NCBI RefSeq assembly: GCF_001865065.1
Contig: NZ_MJGN01000045.1
Coordinates: forward strand, 54,542-118,541
DNA: 64,000 bases
Direction of reading: 5' to 3'
From: Curtobacterium sp. MCBA15_008
GTDB taxonomy: Bacteria; Actinomycetota; Actinomycetes; Actinomycetales; Microbacteriaceae
Part shown: positions 24,598 to 33,166 of the stretch, piece by piece
Numbering within the stretch: position 1 is the first letter of the stretch
Layout of the letters: every line of letters begins with the position of its first letter
Notes under the pieces: generated by a model
Told to the model about the DNA's origin: nothing
Seen by the model: only the letters and a program-made list of their open reading frames with translations
Database searches by the model: none
Position numbers and translations under genes: made by a program

Positions 24598-25416
24598 TCA
24601 GCCCTTGATCCAGGCGAGCACGTCCTGCTGCAGGACCTTGCGGTAGTCGCCGTGGATACCGTGCGGGGCGCCCGGGTAGGTCTTCAGGGTGCCGTCTGCG
24701 ACGAGCTCGATTGCCTTACGTGCAGCGTCGTCGATGGGTACGATCTGGTCGTCCTCGCCGTGGTTGATGAGGATCGGCACGGTGAGGGCCTTGAGGTCCT
24801 CGGTCTGGTCGGTCTCGGAGAACGCCTTAACGCAGTCGTAAGCAGCGGAGAGGTTCACGTTCTGTCCCTGACGCCAGAAGTCAAGCTTCGCGCCGTAGGA
24901 AACGTCACGGCCGTGGTTCGCGCCGAAGAACGACTCGGACAGGTCGAGCCAGAACTGAGAGGCGTCCTCGAGCACGCCGGCGCGGATGCCGTCGAACGCG
25001 TCGATCGGCGTCCCCTCGGGGTTCGCGTCGCTCTTCACCATGATCGGCGGGATGGCGCCGGCGGTGACGACCTTCGCGACGCGACCGTTCGCATACTGGG
25101 CGGCGTAGCGGACGACCTCGCCGCCGCCGGTGGAGTGCCCCATCACGATGACGTCGTGCAGGTCGAGGTGCTCAATGAGCGCTGCGAGGTCCTTGGCGTA
25201 CTGGTCGATGGTGTGGCCGAGCGCGGTCTTTTCGGAGCGACCGTGGCCGCGACGGTCGTGTGCGATGGTGCGGTAGCCGTTGTCGCTGAAGAACTTCAGC
25301 TCCGGCTGCCAGGCGTCGGAGCTGAGCGGCCAGCCGTGCGCGAAGACGATGGGCTGTCCCTCGCCCTGCTCGGTGTAGTACATCTCGATGCCGTCGGGCG
25401 TGGTGAACGTGGGCAT
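24598..25416 (-). CDS. Alpha/beta hydrolase, non-haem haloperoxidase type
   Basis: 272 residues, ATG 25416 after GGAGGCA. HGWPLSSDAW oxyanion-hole region, nucleophile Ser95 in GHSTGGGE, acid Asp in NHGEDDQIVP and catalytic His in GAPHGIHGDY. The sequence is the classic cofactor-free chloroperoxidase/esterase type (CPO-T like), which perhydrolyses acetate to peracetate and so oxidises halides in vitro; the natural role is usually an esterase. A dyad operator lies in the divergent region toward the DUF302 gene. Confidence 0.9.
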   Translation of the reverse strand: MPTFTTPDGIEMYYTEQGEGQPIVFAHGWPLSSDAWQPELKFFSDNGYRTIAHDRRGHGRSEKTALGHTIDQYAKDLAALIEHLDLHDVIVMGHSTGGGEVVRYAAQYANGRVAKVVTAGAIPPIMVKSDANPEGTPIDAFDGIRAGVLEDASQFWLDLSESFFGANHGRDVSYGAKLDFWRQGQNVNLSAAYDCVKAFSETDQTEDLKALTVPILINHGEDDQIVPIDDAARKAIELVADGTLKTYPGAPHGIHGDYRKVLQQDVLAWIKG

Positions 25417-25498
25417 GGTTGCCTCCTTGCTTCGTGGTCATGTGCCGGACGATCGTCGACGGCGCTGCTGACGCTAGAAGCACCCAGAATTCGGGGCG

Positions 25499-25514
25499 TG
25501 TCCCAAACGGGACC
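25499..25514. promoter_or_regulatory. Operator-like dyad TGTCCC-N4-GGGACC
   Basis: GTCCC and GGGAC arms around AAAC, between the divergent haloperoxidase (start 25416) and DUF302 (start 25675) genes. A closely related site, TGTCCC-N5-GGGACA, lies at 27841 upstream of the MLTR regulator gene, suggesting one regulator for both places. Confidence 0.5.
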
Positions 25515-25674
25515 ACCTTCAATCAGCTGGCTGGCGGGCTGGCACGCCATCTCGCGCCCGGCTGATTGGTGTCGCCACGAACGAATGCGCTTGCGGATGG
25601 CATCGGGCGACGCGGACGTTGACTAGCCCGCGGAGGGACACGTGGCTCCGGCTGGACCGGCTTACCGTGCCGGA

Positions 25675-26196
25675 ATGCATACCCAGATCACGGAGTACAC
25701 GTCGGACCGCTTCTCAATCCCTGTTGCGGGCCGTTACGCCGATATCGTCGACGCTTTCGAGCAGGCAGTTCCCTCGCTCGACGCGGACGACCTCGTGAGA
25801 ACAGTGCGGAAACATAGTGATTGGGACACCGTCGAGACGTGGACGATCCGTCACGCACCGCACGGCTTCCTTCGGTACTGGCGGAACGACCCGACAGCGC
25901 TTATGGCCATCTCGGGGAACACCGCATCCTGCGTGTCCTACCTGATGGGGAACCACGTTGTCGCAGAGCGCATGTTCCGGCGTGACCCGCGTGTGATGGG
26001 GTTGGCTCCGTTGCGGGTCACAATCTCTCAGCGCATGGGGGAGCCGGTGCTGTTCACCTCCGACGTCCCGAGCGCATCATTTGCCTCGTTCGGCGATGAC
26101 CACATCACGGCAGTGGCACACGGCTTGGATCGAAAGCTTGCGGAGCTGCTGGTGTTGCTTGGAATCGCTGTCCCTGAGGTGCTGGCGGCGCTGTGA
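25675..26196 (+). CDS. DUF302 domain protein
   Basis: 173 residues from ATG 25675. The body matches the DUF302 (TT1751-like) fold: FSIPVAGRYADIVDAFEQAVP at the N-terminus, SYLMGNHVVAERMFRRDP, LAPLRVTISQRM and FTSDVPSASFASFGDDHI. DUF302 proteins are small, often stress-linked and of unproven function. Divergent from the haloperoxidase gene and sharing its dyad. The following ~260 bases to 26459 contain no gene. Confidence 0.75.
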   Translation: MHTQITEYTSDRFSIPVAGRYADIVDAFEQAVPSLDADDLVRTVRKHSDWDTVETWTIRHAPHGFLRYWRNDPTALMAISGNTASCVSYLMGNHVVAERMFRRDPRVMGLAPLRVTISQRMGEPVLFTSDVPSASFASFGDDHITAVAHGLDRKLAELLVLLGIAVPEVLAAL

Positions 26197-26459
26197 CGAA
26201 GTTACAGGCGTTCGGTTCAGCGGTTAGGGTCGGCGGACGTGAGGTTGAGGTTTGATGCGGTGTCCGTGCGTGCGGCGTCCTCCTCCAGGAGGCGGCGGAG
26301 GGCAAGCGAAGCAAGCATTGGTGCTCGGACGCGTCCGGCATCGGCGGGCCCGACGGGGTGTGTTCTGCTCATGCCGAGACGGTAGGGGCGCCTCGACGGC
26401 CCGAGCGTGTCTGCGCCACGGACACCTACGATGCGGCGTGAACCGGGAGGGGTGCGCCT

Positions 26460-27764
26460 CTATGCCGGTGGGAGCAGCAAGTCCGGAAACTCGCCGCCTA
26501 TGAGACGCTGCCGCCAGCCGGCGAATTGTGCTTCCGCTGAAGCGTGGAGGGTTGAGATGTTGCCGAGATGTGGGTGCTGGCCGTGGAGGGCAGCAACGAT
26601 GCCCGCGGGGTGTCGATGGGCCTGGACCGCGCGCTCAAAATCGGTGAGGTAGCGAGCCACGAATTCGACCTGGTTCGGGGCGGAATCCGACGGCGCATCA
26701 GGGTCGCGGTGCGCAGCAATAACCCAAGATGGGCGCAGCGCCCGAACGAGGTCGAGCGCTCCAAGCCAAGCGGAACGATCAGCAGCATCTGTCCCGACCA
26801 GCCAGGGGTGCACGCCGTTGTACAGCAGGTCTCCACCGACGATCGCGTCCAAATCACGTATCGATACGATGCTTCCCGGTTTACCGGCGATGGTACCAAC
26901 GTCGAAGAGACGCAGCTCATGCCCCTCAAGCGTCACTGCGGCGGTACCGAAGGTGGCCGGCACGGACACCGCGGAAGGCAACTGGTCACGGAACAGCGAG
27001 TTCCAACGTGCCATGTAATGGGGAGCAGATTGCGTTCCGGCTCGCTCCGCCACATCTGGGACGGCGACTGCAATTGCCGCAGGAAACGCACGCAGCACCG
27101 TTGACAGGCCGAAGAAGTGATCCGCTTGCCCCTGCGTGATGATGACAGTTGTGAGTCGCTTGCCGCTCGTGCGGATCCATGCGACGAGATCCTCCGCCTC
27201 TTCCACTGTCATCAACGCATCGATGAGGACCGCGTCCCGCTGCCCTGCGACCAGAGTCGCGGACGTGGGTGACCATGTCGCAGGGCCACCGCCTCTTGGA
27301 TCGGTCCGTGCAAGCGTCTTGTACCCGCCGATATACGTCGACATCCGCAGCGGCGGATGGGCTGTCCCTCCGACGTCACTGAGCCGCTGCGCGAACTGCG
27401 CTCGCATCCCCTCACGCCCGGCGCCGTTTCCGCTGAGGAACTCGGCGGACCACGTCACCAAGGAACCCGGTCCGTCCTGCGAGATGCGAATGACCGCATC
27501 GACGTCCTCCGTCGGCGAGCCGCCCGGACGCCGAGCTCGGTAATGAAGCGACCCGCTGCCGCGTGTGACCAGGTCCTCCACGAACCCGAGGTCCTCGCCG
27601 CTGTTCCGGATGTAGTGAGACCGACCCCGATCCAAGATGGCGTAGTCGGAGCCACCCGGAGGGCAGGGCAGCATGTCGAAATCTGAGAACCGATCCCAGA
27701 CTCGCAGGGGCGGCTCATCAAAGTGGGCTGCTGCAGCTGCGTGCGCGCGCCTGATCCGTCGCAT
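26460..27764 (-). CDS. SRPBCC-metallo-beta-lactamase fusion with lost zinc ligands
   Basis: 434 residues, ATG 27764 after GGAG. Residues ~5-135 are an SRPBCC (polyketide cyclase-like) domain with AHFDEPPLRVWDRFSDFD at its start and VTWSAEF near its end; residues ~165-400 are a metallo-beta-lactamase fold. The HxHxDH zinc motif is QGQADH (Gln211, Gln213, Asp215, His216), so two of the three metal-1 His are gone, while the GGDLLYNG and AAHRD motifs are kept. The paralog at 38244 has an intact HGHADH. This copy is probably not a normal dinuclear hydrolase. Divergent from the MLTR regulator gene. Confidence 0.85.
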   Translation of the reverse strand: MRRIRRAHAAAAAHFDEPPLRVWDRFSDFDMLPCPPGGSDYAILDRGRSHYIRNSGEDLGFVEDLVTRGSGSLHYRARRPGGSPTEDVDAVIRISQDGPGSLVTWSAEFLSGNGAGREGMRAQFAQRLSDVGGTAHPPLRMSTYIGGYKTLARTDPRGGGPATWSPTSATLVAGQRDAVLIDALMTVEEAEDLVAWIRTSGKRLTTVIITQGQADHFFGLSTVLRAFPAAIAVAVPDVAERAGTQSAPHYMARWNSLFRDQLPSAVSVPATFGTAAVTLEGHELRLFDVGTIAGKPGSIVSIRDLDAIVGGDLLYNGVHPWLVGTDAADRSAWLGALDLVRALRPSWVIAAHRDPDAPSDSAPNQVEFVARYLTDFERAVQAHRHPAGIVAALHGQHPHLGNISTLHASAEAQFAGWRQRLIGGEFPDLLLPPA

Positions 27765-27840
27765 GCGTCCGCTCCGTCGCTTTCGTCTCGAACCAGGGAG
27801 TCCGAGCCCCTGACGGTAGGAGGGGCGGGGCGGTCGAGGG

Positions 27841-27857
27841 TGTCCCTGTTTGGGACA
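27841..27857. promoter_or_regulatory. Operator dyad TGTCCC-N5-GGGACA
   Basis: Perfect 6-base arms around TGTTT between the divergent MBL-fusion gene (27764) and the MLTR regulator gene (27955). Likely the autoregulatory site of the MLTR protein; a similar site sits at 25499. Confidence 0.6.
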
Positions 27858-27954
27858 GGCACGCGGGACGCGCCGTGGCGAACTTTCCCTGCTGCGGGCG
27901 ATCCGTCACGATCGTGTCAAGGGGTTGCTGCCGTAGCCCAAGGAAGGTACGGAC

Positions 27955-28791
27955 GTGGCACAGGAAAGAACACCGCTGGGTGAGTACTTGCGGGCTCGTC
28001 GAGCGGCGGTGACTCCCGAGGAAGCCGGAGTGCAGTCGTACACCCAGCGTCGTGTTCCCGGGCTGCGCAGAGATGAGGTTGCGCGAGCCGCGGGCATCAG
28101 CCAGGAGTATTACCTTCGCCTGGAGCAAGGGAAGGACCAGACCCCTTCTGATCAGGTCCTTCGATCCCTTGCGCGGGCGCTGCTTCTCAACGATGGCGCG
28201 ACGGCGTACATGATGCGGGTCGCGAGTGCTCAACCCGTTGACCTCCGTGCAGCCGCGGCGAACGTCTCGACCGACACCTTCGCCGCGATTCTTGACACGT
28301 GGGCGAACGTGCCGGCGTACATGATCGACACAAACCACACGATCATGCTCTCGAACGCGATGGCCCGGGCGGTTGTACCTCTGGCTCTTCATGTCGGTTC
28401 GAACATCCCGGAGGTGGTGTTCACCGCCCCGGAAGTGCGCGCGCTGCCGACGTGGGAGACGCTTGCAACACGCACTGTGACCCGTCTTCGCTCCTACGGG
28501 CATCCCTTCGACCCGAGGTTGCACGCTCTCGCTGATCGGCTGTCGACACTGGATCCGCTGTTCCGGAGGCTGTGGGAACGTCACGAAGTAGACCCCTATT
28601 ACGACGGCGACGTGAAGCCGTTCATCGACGGGCACGGGCAGGTCGTTCTCCGGCATCAGACCCTGGAAGTACCAGGTACGCCCGGATACCTGCTCTGCGT
28701 ATACCGAGCGGACCCAGGATCCATCAGTGAAGCGGCACTCACCGACCTCGCGGAACGCGTCAGCGCGGATGAAGCAACGGCGGCGGCTTGA
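27955..28791 (+). CDS. HTH regulator with MmyB-like ligand domain (MLTR)
   Basis: 278 residues, GTG 27955 after AAGGAAGG. HTH with LGEYLRARRA, RRVPGLRRDEVARAAGIS, EYYLRLEQGKDQTPS; ligand domain with YMIDTNHTIMLSNAMARAV, LRSYGHPFDPRLHALADRLS, FRRLWERHEVDP. Overlaps the antiporter start by one base (TGATG), so the two are translationally coupled. TGTCCC/GGGACA dyads upstream of this gene and in the haloperoxidase/DUF302 gap suggest it controls those genes and the MBL fusion. Confidence 0.88.
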   Translation: MAQERTPLGEYLRARRAAVTPEEAGVQSYTQRRVPGLRRDEVARAAGISQEYYLRLEQGKDQTPSDQVLRSLARALLLNDGATAYMMRVASAQPVDLRAAAANVSTDTFAAILDTWANVPAYMIDTNHTIMLSNAMARAVVPLALHVGSNIPEVVFTAPEVRALPTWETLATRTVTRLRSYGHPFDPRLHALADRLSTLDPLFRRLWERHEVDPYYDGDVKPFIDGHGQVVLRHQTLEVPGTPGYLLCVYRADPGSISEAALTDLAERVSADEATAAA

Positions 28792-30365
28792 TGGGTATCA
28801 ACGAGTCCCTGGCGTGGATTGTCGCCTTCTTGATCGTGACAGTCGCCGTCAGCGCTGCCGCGCGTCGCGTCGGATGGTCGGCTCCGCTCGCACTCGTGGC
28901 GATCGGTGTGGCGGTGTCCTACGTGCCCGGTGTCCCACGGGTCGACGTCGAACCGGACTTCGTGTTGTCGGTACTGCTGCCACCGTTGCTGTTCGCTGCG
29001 GCTCTGCAAACTTCCCTCGCCGATGTCCGTGCGCGCCGTGAGTCGCTCGTGTTGCTTTCCGTCGGTCTCGTCGCGTTCACGACGCTGACGATTGGTTTCA
29101 CCGTGTGGGCGGTCGTGCCTACAGTGACGCTCGCTGCGGCGTTCGCGTTCGGTGCTGTGGTCGCCCCAACAGATGCGGTCGCGGTCACTGCCGTGACGAG
29201 GCGAGCTCCGCTGCCGCGGCTGCTGGCATCAGTGCTGGACGGTGAGAGCTTGCTGAACGACGCGACAGCCCTCGTCGCGTTGAACACGGCAGTACTTGCC
29301 ATCGTTGCGAACTTCGACCCAGTCCGGGCCGCGGGGGAGTTCGTTCTCGCTGTCGTGGGCGGTATTGGCGTCGGCCTCCTCGTGGCTTTTGCGATGGGAG
29401 CCGTCCGGCGCCGCATCAGCGCACCAGTATTGGACACCAGCCTGTCCCTGGTCACTCCGTACGTGGCGTTCCTTTTAGCTCATACCATCGGCGCTTCGGG
29501 GCCGCTGGCGGTCGTTGTCGCCGGACTGTTCCTCGGGTACCGGTCGCCAGTCCTGCAATCAGCTGAAGCACGGCTCGCGGAGTCGCTCAATTGGCGCACG
29601 ATTCAGTTCCTCCTCGAAAACGCGGTTTTCCTGCTGATCGGTCTCGCACTGCCCGCGATTCTGCGGGGCGCGCTCAAGTCGGGGATCCCACTGTTGAGCG
29701 CAGTAGGAATCGTTGTGACGGTCCTGGCAGTGCTCGTACTCTCTCGGCTCGGATGGAGCTTCGCGATCACCGCGATTTACCACTGGGGTCCGCGGCGGTT
29801 GCGTCGGCGAAGCTGGCAGTGGCGTCTCAATATGCCGATCACGGTCGCCGGGGTCCGTGGCGTTGTGACACTGGCGGCAGTTTTCCTCCTTCCGCAGGAA
29901 ACGCCACACCGCGAGTTTTTACAGTTCTTGGCCTTCGTTGTCGTCGTTGGGACGTTGCTGATCGGGTTGACCTTGCCGTGGGTGGTTCGGAAAGTCGCTC
30001 TGCCGCCACCGGATCTCGACCAGGAACGGATGGAGATTCAGCTGCTCCTGGCGGAGGCGCACGCCGAGAGCTTGGAGCTCATTGGCAGGATCGGGTCTGA
30101 GGAGTACGAGGATCGGGTCCTAGAACGCGTCCGTGCAGAAGCTGCGCTACTCGGTGAAACCTTCGTGGGCGACGACCAGGTCCGCGCGGAGCGAGCAGAC
30201 GCTTACGGCGAACTCCGCATGCGCACCATCGCTGAGGAACGTCGGGCCATCCTCAGCGCACGTGCGGAGGGCCGCTACGCCGAGACGACGGTACGAACGG
30301 TCCTCAGGGTCCTCGACATTGAGGAAGCCGCTGTTCGAGCCGTCCTACCCGAATCGTCGAGCTGA
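28791..30365 (+). CDS. CPA1-family Na+/H+ antiporter
   Basis: 524 residues; ATG 28791 taken in the TGATG overlap with the regulator stop. About 12 TM segments through residue ~410. The CPA1 hallmarks are present: GAVVAPTDAVAV and LDGESLLNDATALV (the Asp pair in the ion path) and MPITVAGVRGVVTLAA. A ~115-residue charged cytoplasmic tail follows (SLELIGRIGSEEYEDRVLERV ...). Bacterial NhaP/YjcE-type exchangers trade Na+ or K+ for H+. The coupling to an MLTR regulator suggests induction by a small molecule, possibly linked to cytosolic pH during electrophile stress. Confidence 0.9.
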   Translation: MGINESLAWIVAFLIVTVAVSAAARRVGWSAPLALVAIGVAVSYVPGVPRVDVEPDFVLSVLLPPLLFAAALQTSLADVRARRESLVLLSVGLVAFTTLTIGFTVWAVVPTVTLAAAFAFGAVVAPTDAVAVTAVTRRAPLPRLLASVLDGESLLNDATALVALNTAVLAIVANFDPVRAAGEFVLAVVGGIGVGLLVAFAMGAVRRRISAPVLDTSLSLVTPYVAFLLAHTIGASGPLAVVVAGLFLGYRSPVLQSAEARLAESLNWRTIQFLLENAVFLLIGLALPAILRGALKSGIPLLSAVGIVVTVLAVLVLSRLGWSFAITAIYHWGPRRLRRRSWQWRLNMPITVAGVRGVVTLAAVFLLPQETPHREFLQFLAFVVVVGTLLIGLTLPWVVRKVALPPPDLDQERMEIQLLLAEAHAESLELIGRIGSEEYEDRVLERVRAEAALLGETFVGDDQVRAERADAYGELRMRTIAEERRAILSARAEGRYAETTVRTVLRVLDIEEAAVRAVLPESSS

Positions 30366-30397
30366 GTTCGCTCCCTGCGAGGAGCCAGTACTCGGCG

Positions 30398-30691
30398 TCA
30401 GAAAATCGAGCAGTAGTTCTCGGGGTTCAAGGCGTCCGCAAAGACCACTGCTGATGCGCTGAACGCTTCAGCCTCCGTGGTCGTGACCTGACCGTGACCA
30501 CCGTCCCAAGAAATCGTCGCAACCAGTCCCTGCGCGACAACAACGTCGTCTAGTCCAGCCTGAGGCACAAGCCGTCGCGGCGTCAGGAGAAGCACACGCT
30601 GTCCCGCTCGTGCCGCATCAGCAGCTCCGCGGACCCCTCGAGCGGAATCGCCGACGACGATGACGTCCCATTCGTCCTGCACAGTGACCAC
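30398..30691 (-). pseudogene. N-terminal fragment of an FAD-dependent oxidoreductase
   Basis: About 97 codons from a GTG near 30691 (or 30682). DVIVVGDSARGVRGAADAARAGQRVLLLTP is a Rossmann FAD-binding beta-alpha-beta, but the GxGxxG is altered to GDSARG. The protein ends abruptly after a plausible second strand, with no NAD-binding or C-terminal domain. Either a remnant of a thioredoxin-reductase-like gene or a tiny stand-alone domain; remnant is more likely. It converges with the antiporter gene. Confidence 0.5.
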
Positions 30692-30895
30692 GCCGGGTTC
30701 AACGGGGTTGGTGTGCCTCGTGTTCCCCGGAGTCTCGAGAGGTGCCTTGTCTGCGCTCCTCGAACGGATCGCCAGGCGCAAGGATCAGCTTCTCTAAGTG
30801 TCCCCGATGGGAGCACGCTGCGCGAGTAGCCGTGCTCGTACCGTCAACTGCGCGACCGGCCGACCGACCGGCACCAGCAGACAGGGAGTCACCCG

Positions 30896-31771
30896 ATGAG
30901 CGTCGAACAGACGACGGCAACGGCCGTCACCGCTTCAACCCAGACCATCACCGCGGAAAACGGGGTGGCGTACGCATACCGGCGCTTCGGCACCAGTCCG
31001 GATGCCGTCCCCATGGTGTTCCTGATGCACTTCCGCGGCAACCTCGACAATTGGGACCCGGCGCTCGTGGACGGCATCGCCGCTGATCGAGAAGTGATCC
31101 TCGTGGACAACGCCGGCGTCGGCGGCTCCACAGGGGCTGTACCGTCCACCGTCGCCCAGATGGCGCGGGACCTGTTGGCCTTCACCGACGCCCTCGGACT
31201 TCGCTCGTTCGATCTCTTCGGGTTCTCCCTCGGCGGCTTCGTCGCGCAGGACCTTGCCCTGCTCCGCCCGTGGGCTGTCCGAAACCTCGTCCTCGCAGGC
31301 ACGGGCCCCGCCGGTGCGCCGACGATGCACGGCTGGCGTGAAGACATCGAACGCGAATCCCGACACGATGTGCCCACGCCCGCGAACCTGCTGTACATCT
31401 TCTTCGCCCACACCGACACGAGTCGTGCGCTTGGCGCAGAGTTCTTCGGCCGCCTTGGCGGACGAACTGATGGACACGACGCGCCGACGACACCGGCAGT
31501 CCGAGACGCCCAGTACGACGCGATCCTCGACTGGGGTGTCCCGGATATCACGAAGCTGCAGCGCCTTACCGGCATCGGCCAGCCGACCCTCATCCTGCAG
31601 GGCGACGACGACCTGATGATCCGTACGCCCGGCAGCCACACGCTCGCGGGACTGATTCCGAACGCACAGATGCACATCTTCCCGGACGCCGCCCACGCGT
31701 CGATCTTCCAGTACCCGAACGAGGCAGCGAGCCTCGTCCGGAACTTCATCACCGCGGCGACCGCCGCCTAA
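30896..31771 (+). CDS. Alpha/beta hydrolase
   Basis: 291 residues, ATG 30896 after GGGAG. HFRGNLDNWDP is the oxyanion-hole region, Ser111 in GFSLGGF is the nucleophile, QGDDDLMI carries the acid and DAAHAS the His. FFAHTDTSRALG in the cap matches a group of hydrolases often seen beside SDR and MarR genes in soil bacteria. Paralog of the hydrolase at 35948 (both share the HFRG/RFRG-WDP and FLYLFFPETDE-type cap motifs). First gene of a two-gene unit, 16 bases before the next start. Confidence 0.88.
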   Translation: MSVEQTTATAVTASTQTITAENGVAYAYRRFGTSPDAVPMVFLMHFRGNLDNWDPALVDGIAADREVILVDNAGVGGSTGAVPSTVAQMARDLLAFTDALGLRSFDLFGFSLGGFVAQDLALLRPWAVRNLVLAGTGPAGAPTMHGWREDIERESRHDVPTPANLLYIFFAHTDTSRALGAEFFGRLGGRTDGHDAPTTPAVRDAQYDAILDWGVPDITKLQRLTGIGQPTLILQGDDDLMIRTPGSHTLAGLIPNAQMHIFPDAAHASIFQYPNEAASLVRNFITAATAA

Positions 31772-31787
31772 GTCAGAGGAGATCATC

Positions 31788-32519
31788 ATGACAACGCTTC
31801 TTGATCGCATCATCGATGCTCACGGCGGCGCAACCCGATGGGCCGAAGCGTCGACCATCAGTGCGACGCGCCACTTCGGGGGTGCCCTCTGGGGACTGAA
31901 GCAGGTTCCCGGGGTCGCTGAGGAAGGCCGATTCACGGTCGATCTCCGCCGTCAGCGCAGCTCGCTTGAGCAGTTCGGCGCGCCGGACCTGCGTACTGAG
32001 TTCACCGGCAACCACGTCTCCATCATCCGCAGTACGCCGGACGGCGACGAGATCGTCGAGGAACTGGCGGAGCCGCGAGCATCGTTCGACGGACACGTGC
32101 TCGAGACACCTTGGAGCAAGCTCCAGCTTGCCTACTTCACCGGATATGCCATGTGGACCTACAACACCGAGCCGTGGTCGTTCACGTTCCCCGGCGTTGA
32201 GGTGGAGGAAACCGGGTCGTGGACGGAACCGTCCGGGGAGTCGTGGGACCGCCTGCAAGTGACGTACCCGGACAGCATTGCGACCCACAGCACGACGCAG
32301 ACGTTGTACGCAGACGTGGACGGGGTGCTGCGCCGCCGCGACTACGAGGTCAACGTCGCCGGCGGGTCTCCCGCTGTCGAGTACATGACCGGGCAGAGCT
32401 GGTTCGACGGATTGCTCCTGCCGACCGACCGGAAGATCTTCGTTCGCGACGAGGAAGGGCATGCACTGCCGGAGCCTCTGATTGTATCCATCGCCATCGA
32501 GGACGTTGTCGTCGGATAG
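31788..32519 (+). CDS. Conserved-looking hypothetical protein, 243 residues
   Basis: ATG 31788 after GAGGAG. No TM or signal peptide. The N-terminus reads LLDRIIDAHGGATRWAEA, then a long beta-rich body with YFTGYAMWTYNTEPWSFTF and SWDRLQVTYPDSIATHS, and RRRDYEVNVAGG near the C-terminus. This pattern recalls large beta-sheet lipid- or ligand-carrying folds, but I cannot name the family. Operon partner of the hydrolase at 30896; a large hairpin follows directly. Confidence 0.7.
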   Translation: MTTLLDRIIDAHGGATRWAEASTISATRHFGGALWGLKQVPGVAEEGRFTVDLRRQRSSLEQFGAPDLRTEFTGNHVSIIRSTPDGDEIVEELAEPRASFDGHVLETPWSKLQLAYFTGYAMWTYNTEPWSFTFPGVEVEETGSWTEPSGESWDRLQVTYPDSIATHSTTQTLYADVDGVLRRRDYEVNVAGGSPAVEYMTGQSWFDGLLLPTDRKIFVRDEEGHALPEPLIVSIAIEDVVVG

Positions 32520-32528
32520 CGGCTCCGA

Positions 32529-32584
32529 ACCTTCCGTCGGCTGCGCAATCGCAGTGCGCCACCGTGCGCAGCGCGACGGAAGGT
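32529..32584 (+). terminator. Long hairpin after the hydrolase unit
   Basis: Arms ACCTTCCGTCG / CGACGGAAGGT (11 perfect) continue into GCTGCGCA / TGCGCAGC (8 perfect), with a 17-base loop and one bulged base. Begins 10 bases after the stop at 32519. No T-run follows, so efficiency is uncertain. Confidence 0.55.
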
Positions 32585-33166
32585 GGGGGACGGGGCGGTC
32601 AAGCGCTGACGGCCGTCCCCGCACGATGCGAGCGGCGGTAGACGCTTGGCACCACCGCTAGGACCTCGGATCGATAGCGCCGAAGCGATGTTGCAGCTGC
32701 ATGCCCGACCATCGCGGCCGCGGCTCCGATACCGTGCCCCTTCGGCTGGCTTGATGCTCGATGACCGACGCCGCCGCTCACGAGTTCCCCACGCTTCACC
32801 TACTTCGCTTGCACCCCGGGTAAATGGTTTGCACCTCGAGTACACGGCTGCTTCAGCTTGGACGCTGTCGCGGACGCGCGATCATGAGTGTTGCGGGCAG
32901 AGAGCCGCTGGGGGTTATCGGTCTGCGACGAGCGGCAGTGCAACTTGCGATCGTCCCGCGGCATCGGCAGGGGACCGCCACCCCGATGCGGGCTGGAGAT
33001 CGCCGTCCCTTGAGCTCGCCGCGAGTTGTCGGCGCGTCACCCGAGTAGCAGTGATTCGCCTGCTGAGGGGCCGGGGCCACCGGTGCAACCACCTGAAGGT
33101 CGTTAGCCGGATCCGGTCTCGCCGGTACTCCCGCGCCGGCGGCGAGGAGTGTTGAAGCCCCGGTTT
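32585..33166. other. Intergenic, about 580 bases, possible debris
   Basis: No well-supported gene. A minus-strand GTG at 32799 opens a 66-codon reading (..IGAAAAMVGHAAATSLRRYRSEV..) vaguely like the tail of a tyrosine recombinase, but too short to call. No tRNA recognised. Confidence 0.3.

Noticed and set aside
32599..32799. Short minus-strand ORF with a VGHAAATSLRRYR segment like a recombinase tail
   Set aside because: Only 66 codons, no catalytic Arg/His/Tyr set and no neighbouring recombinase sequence.
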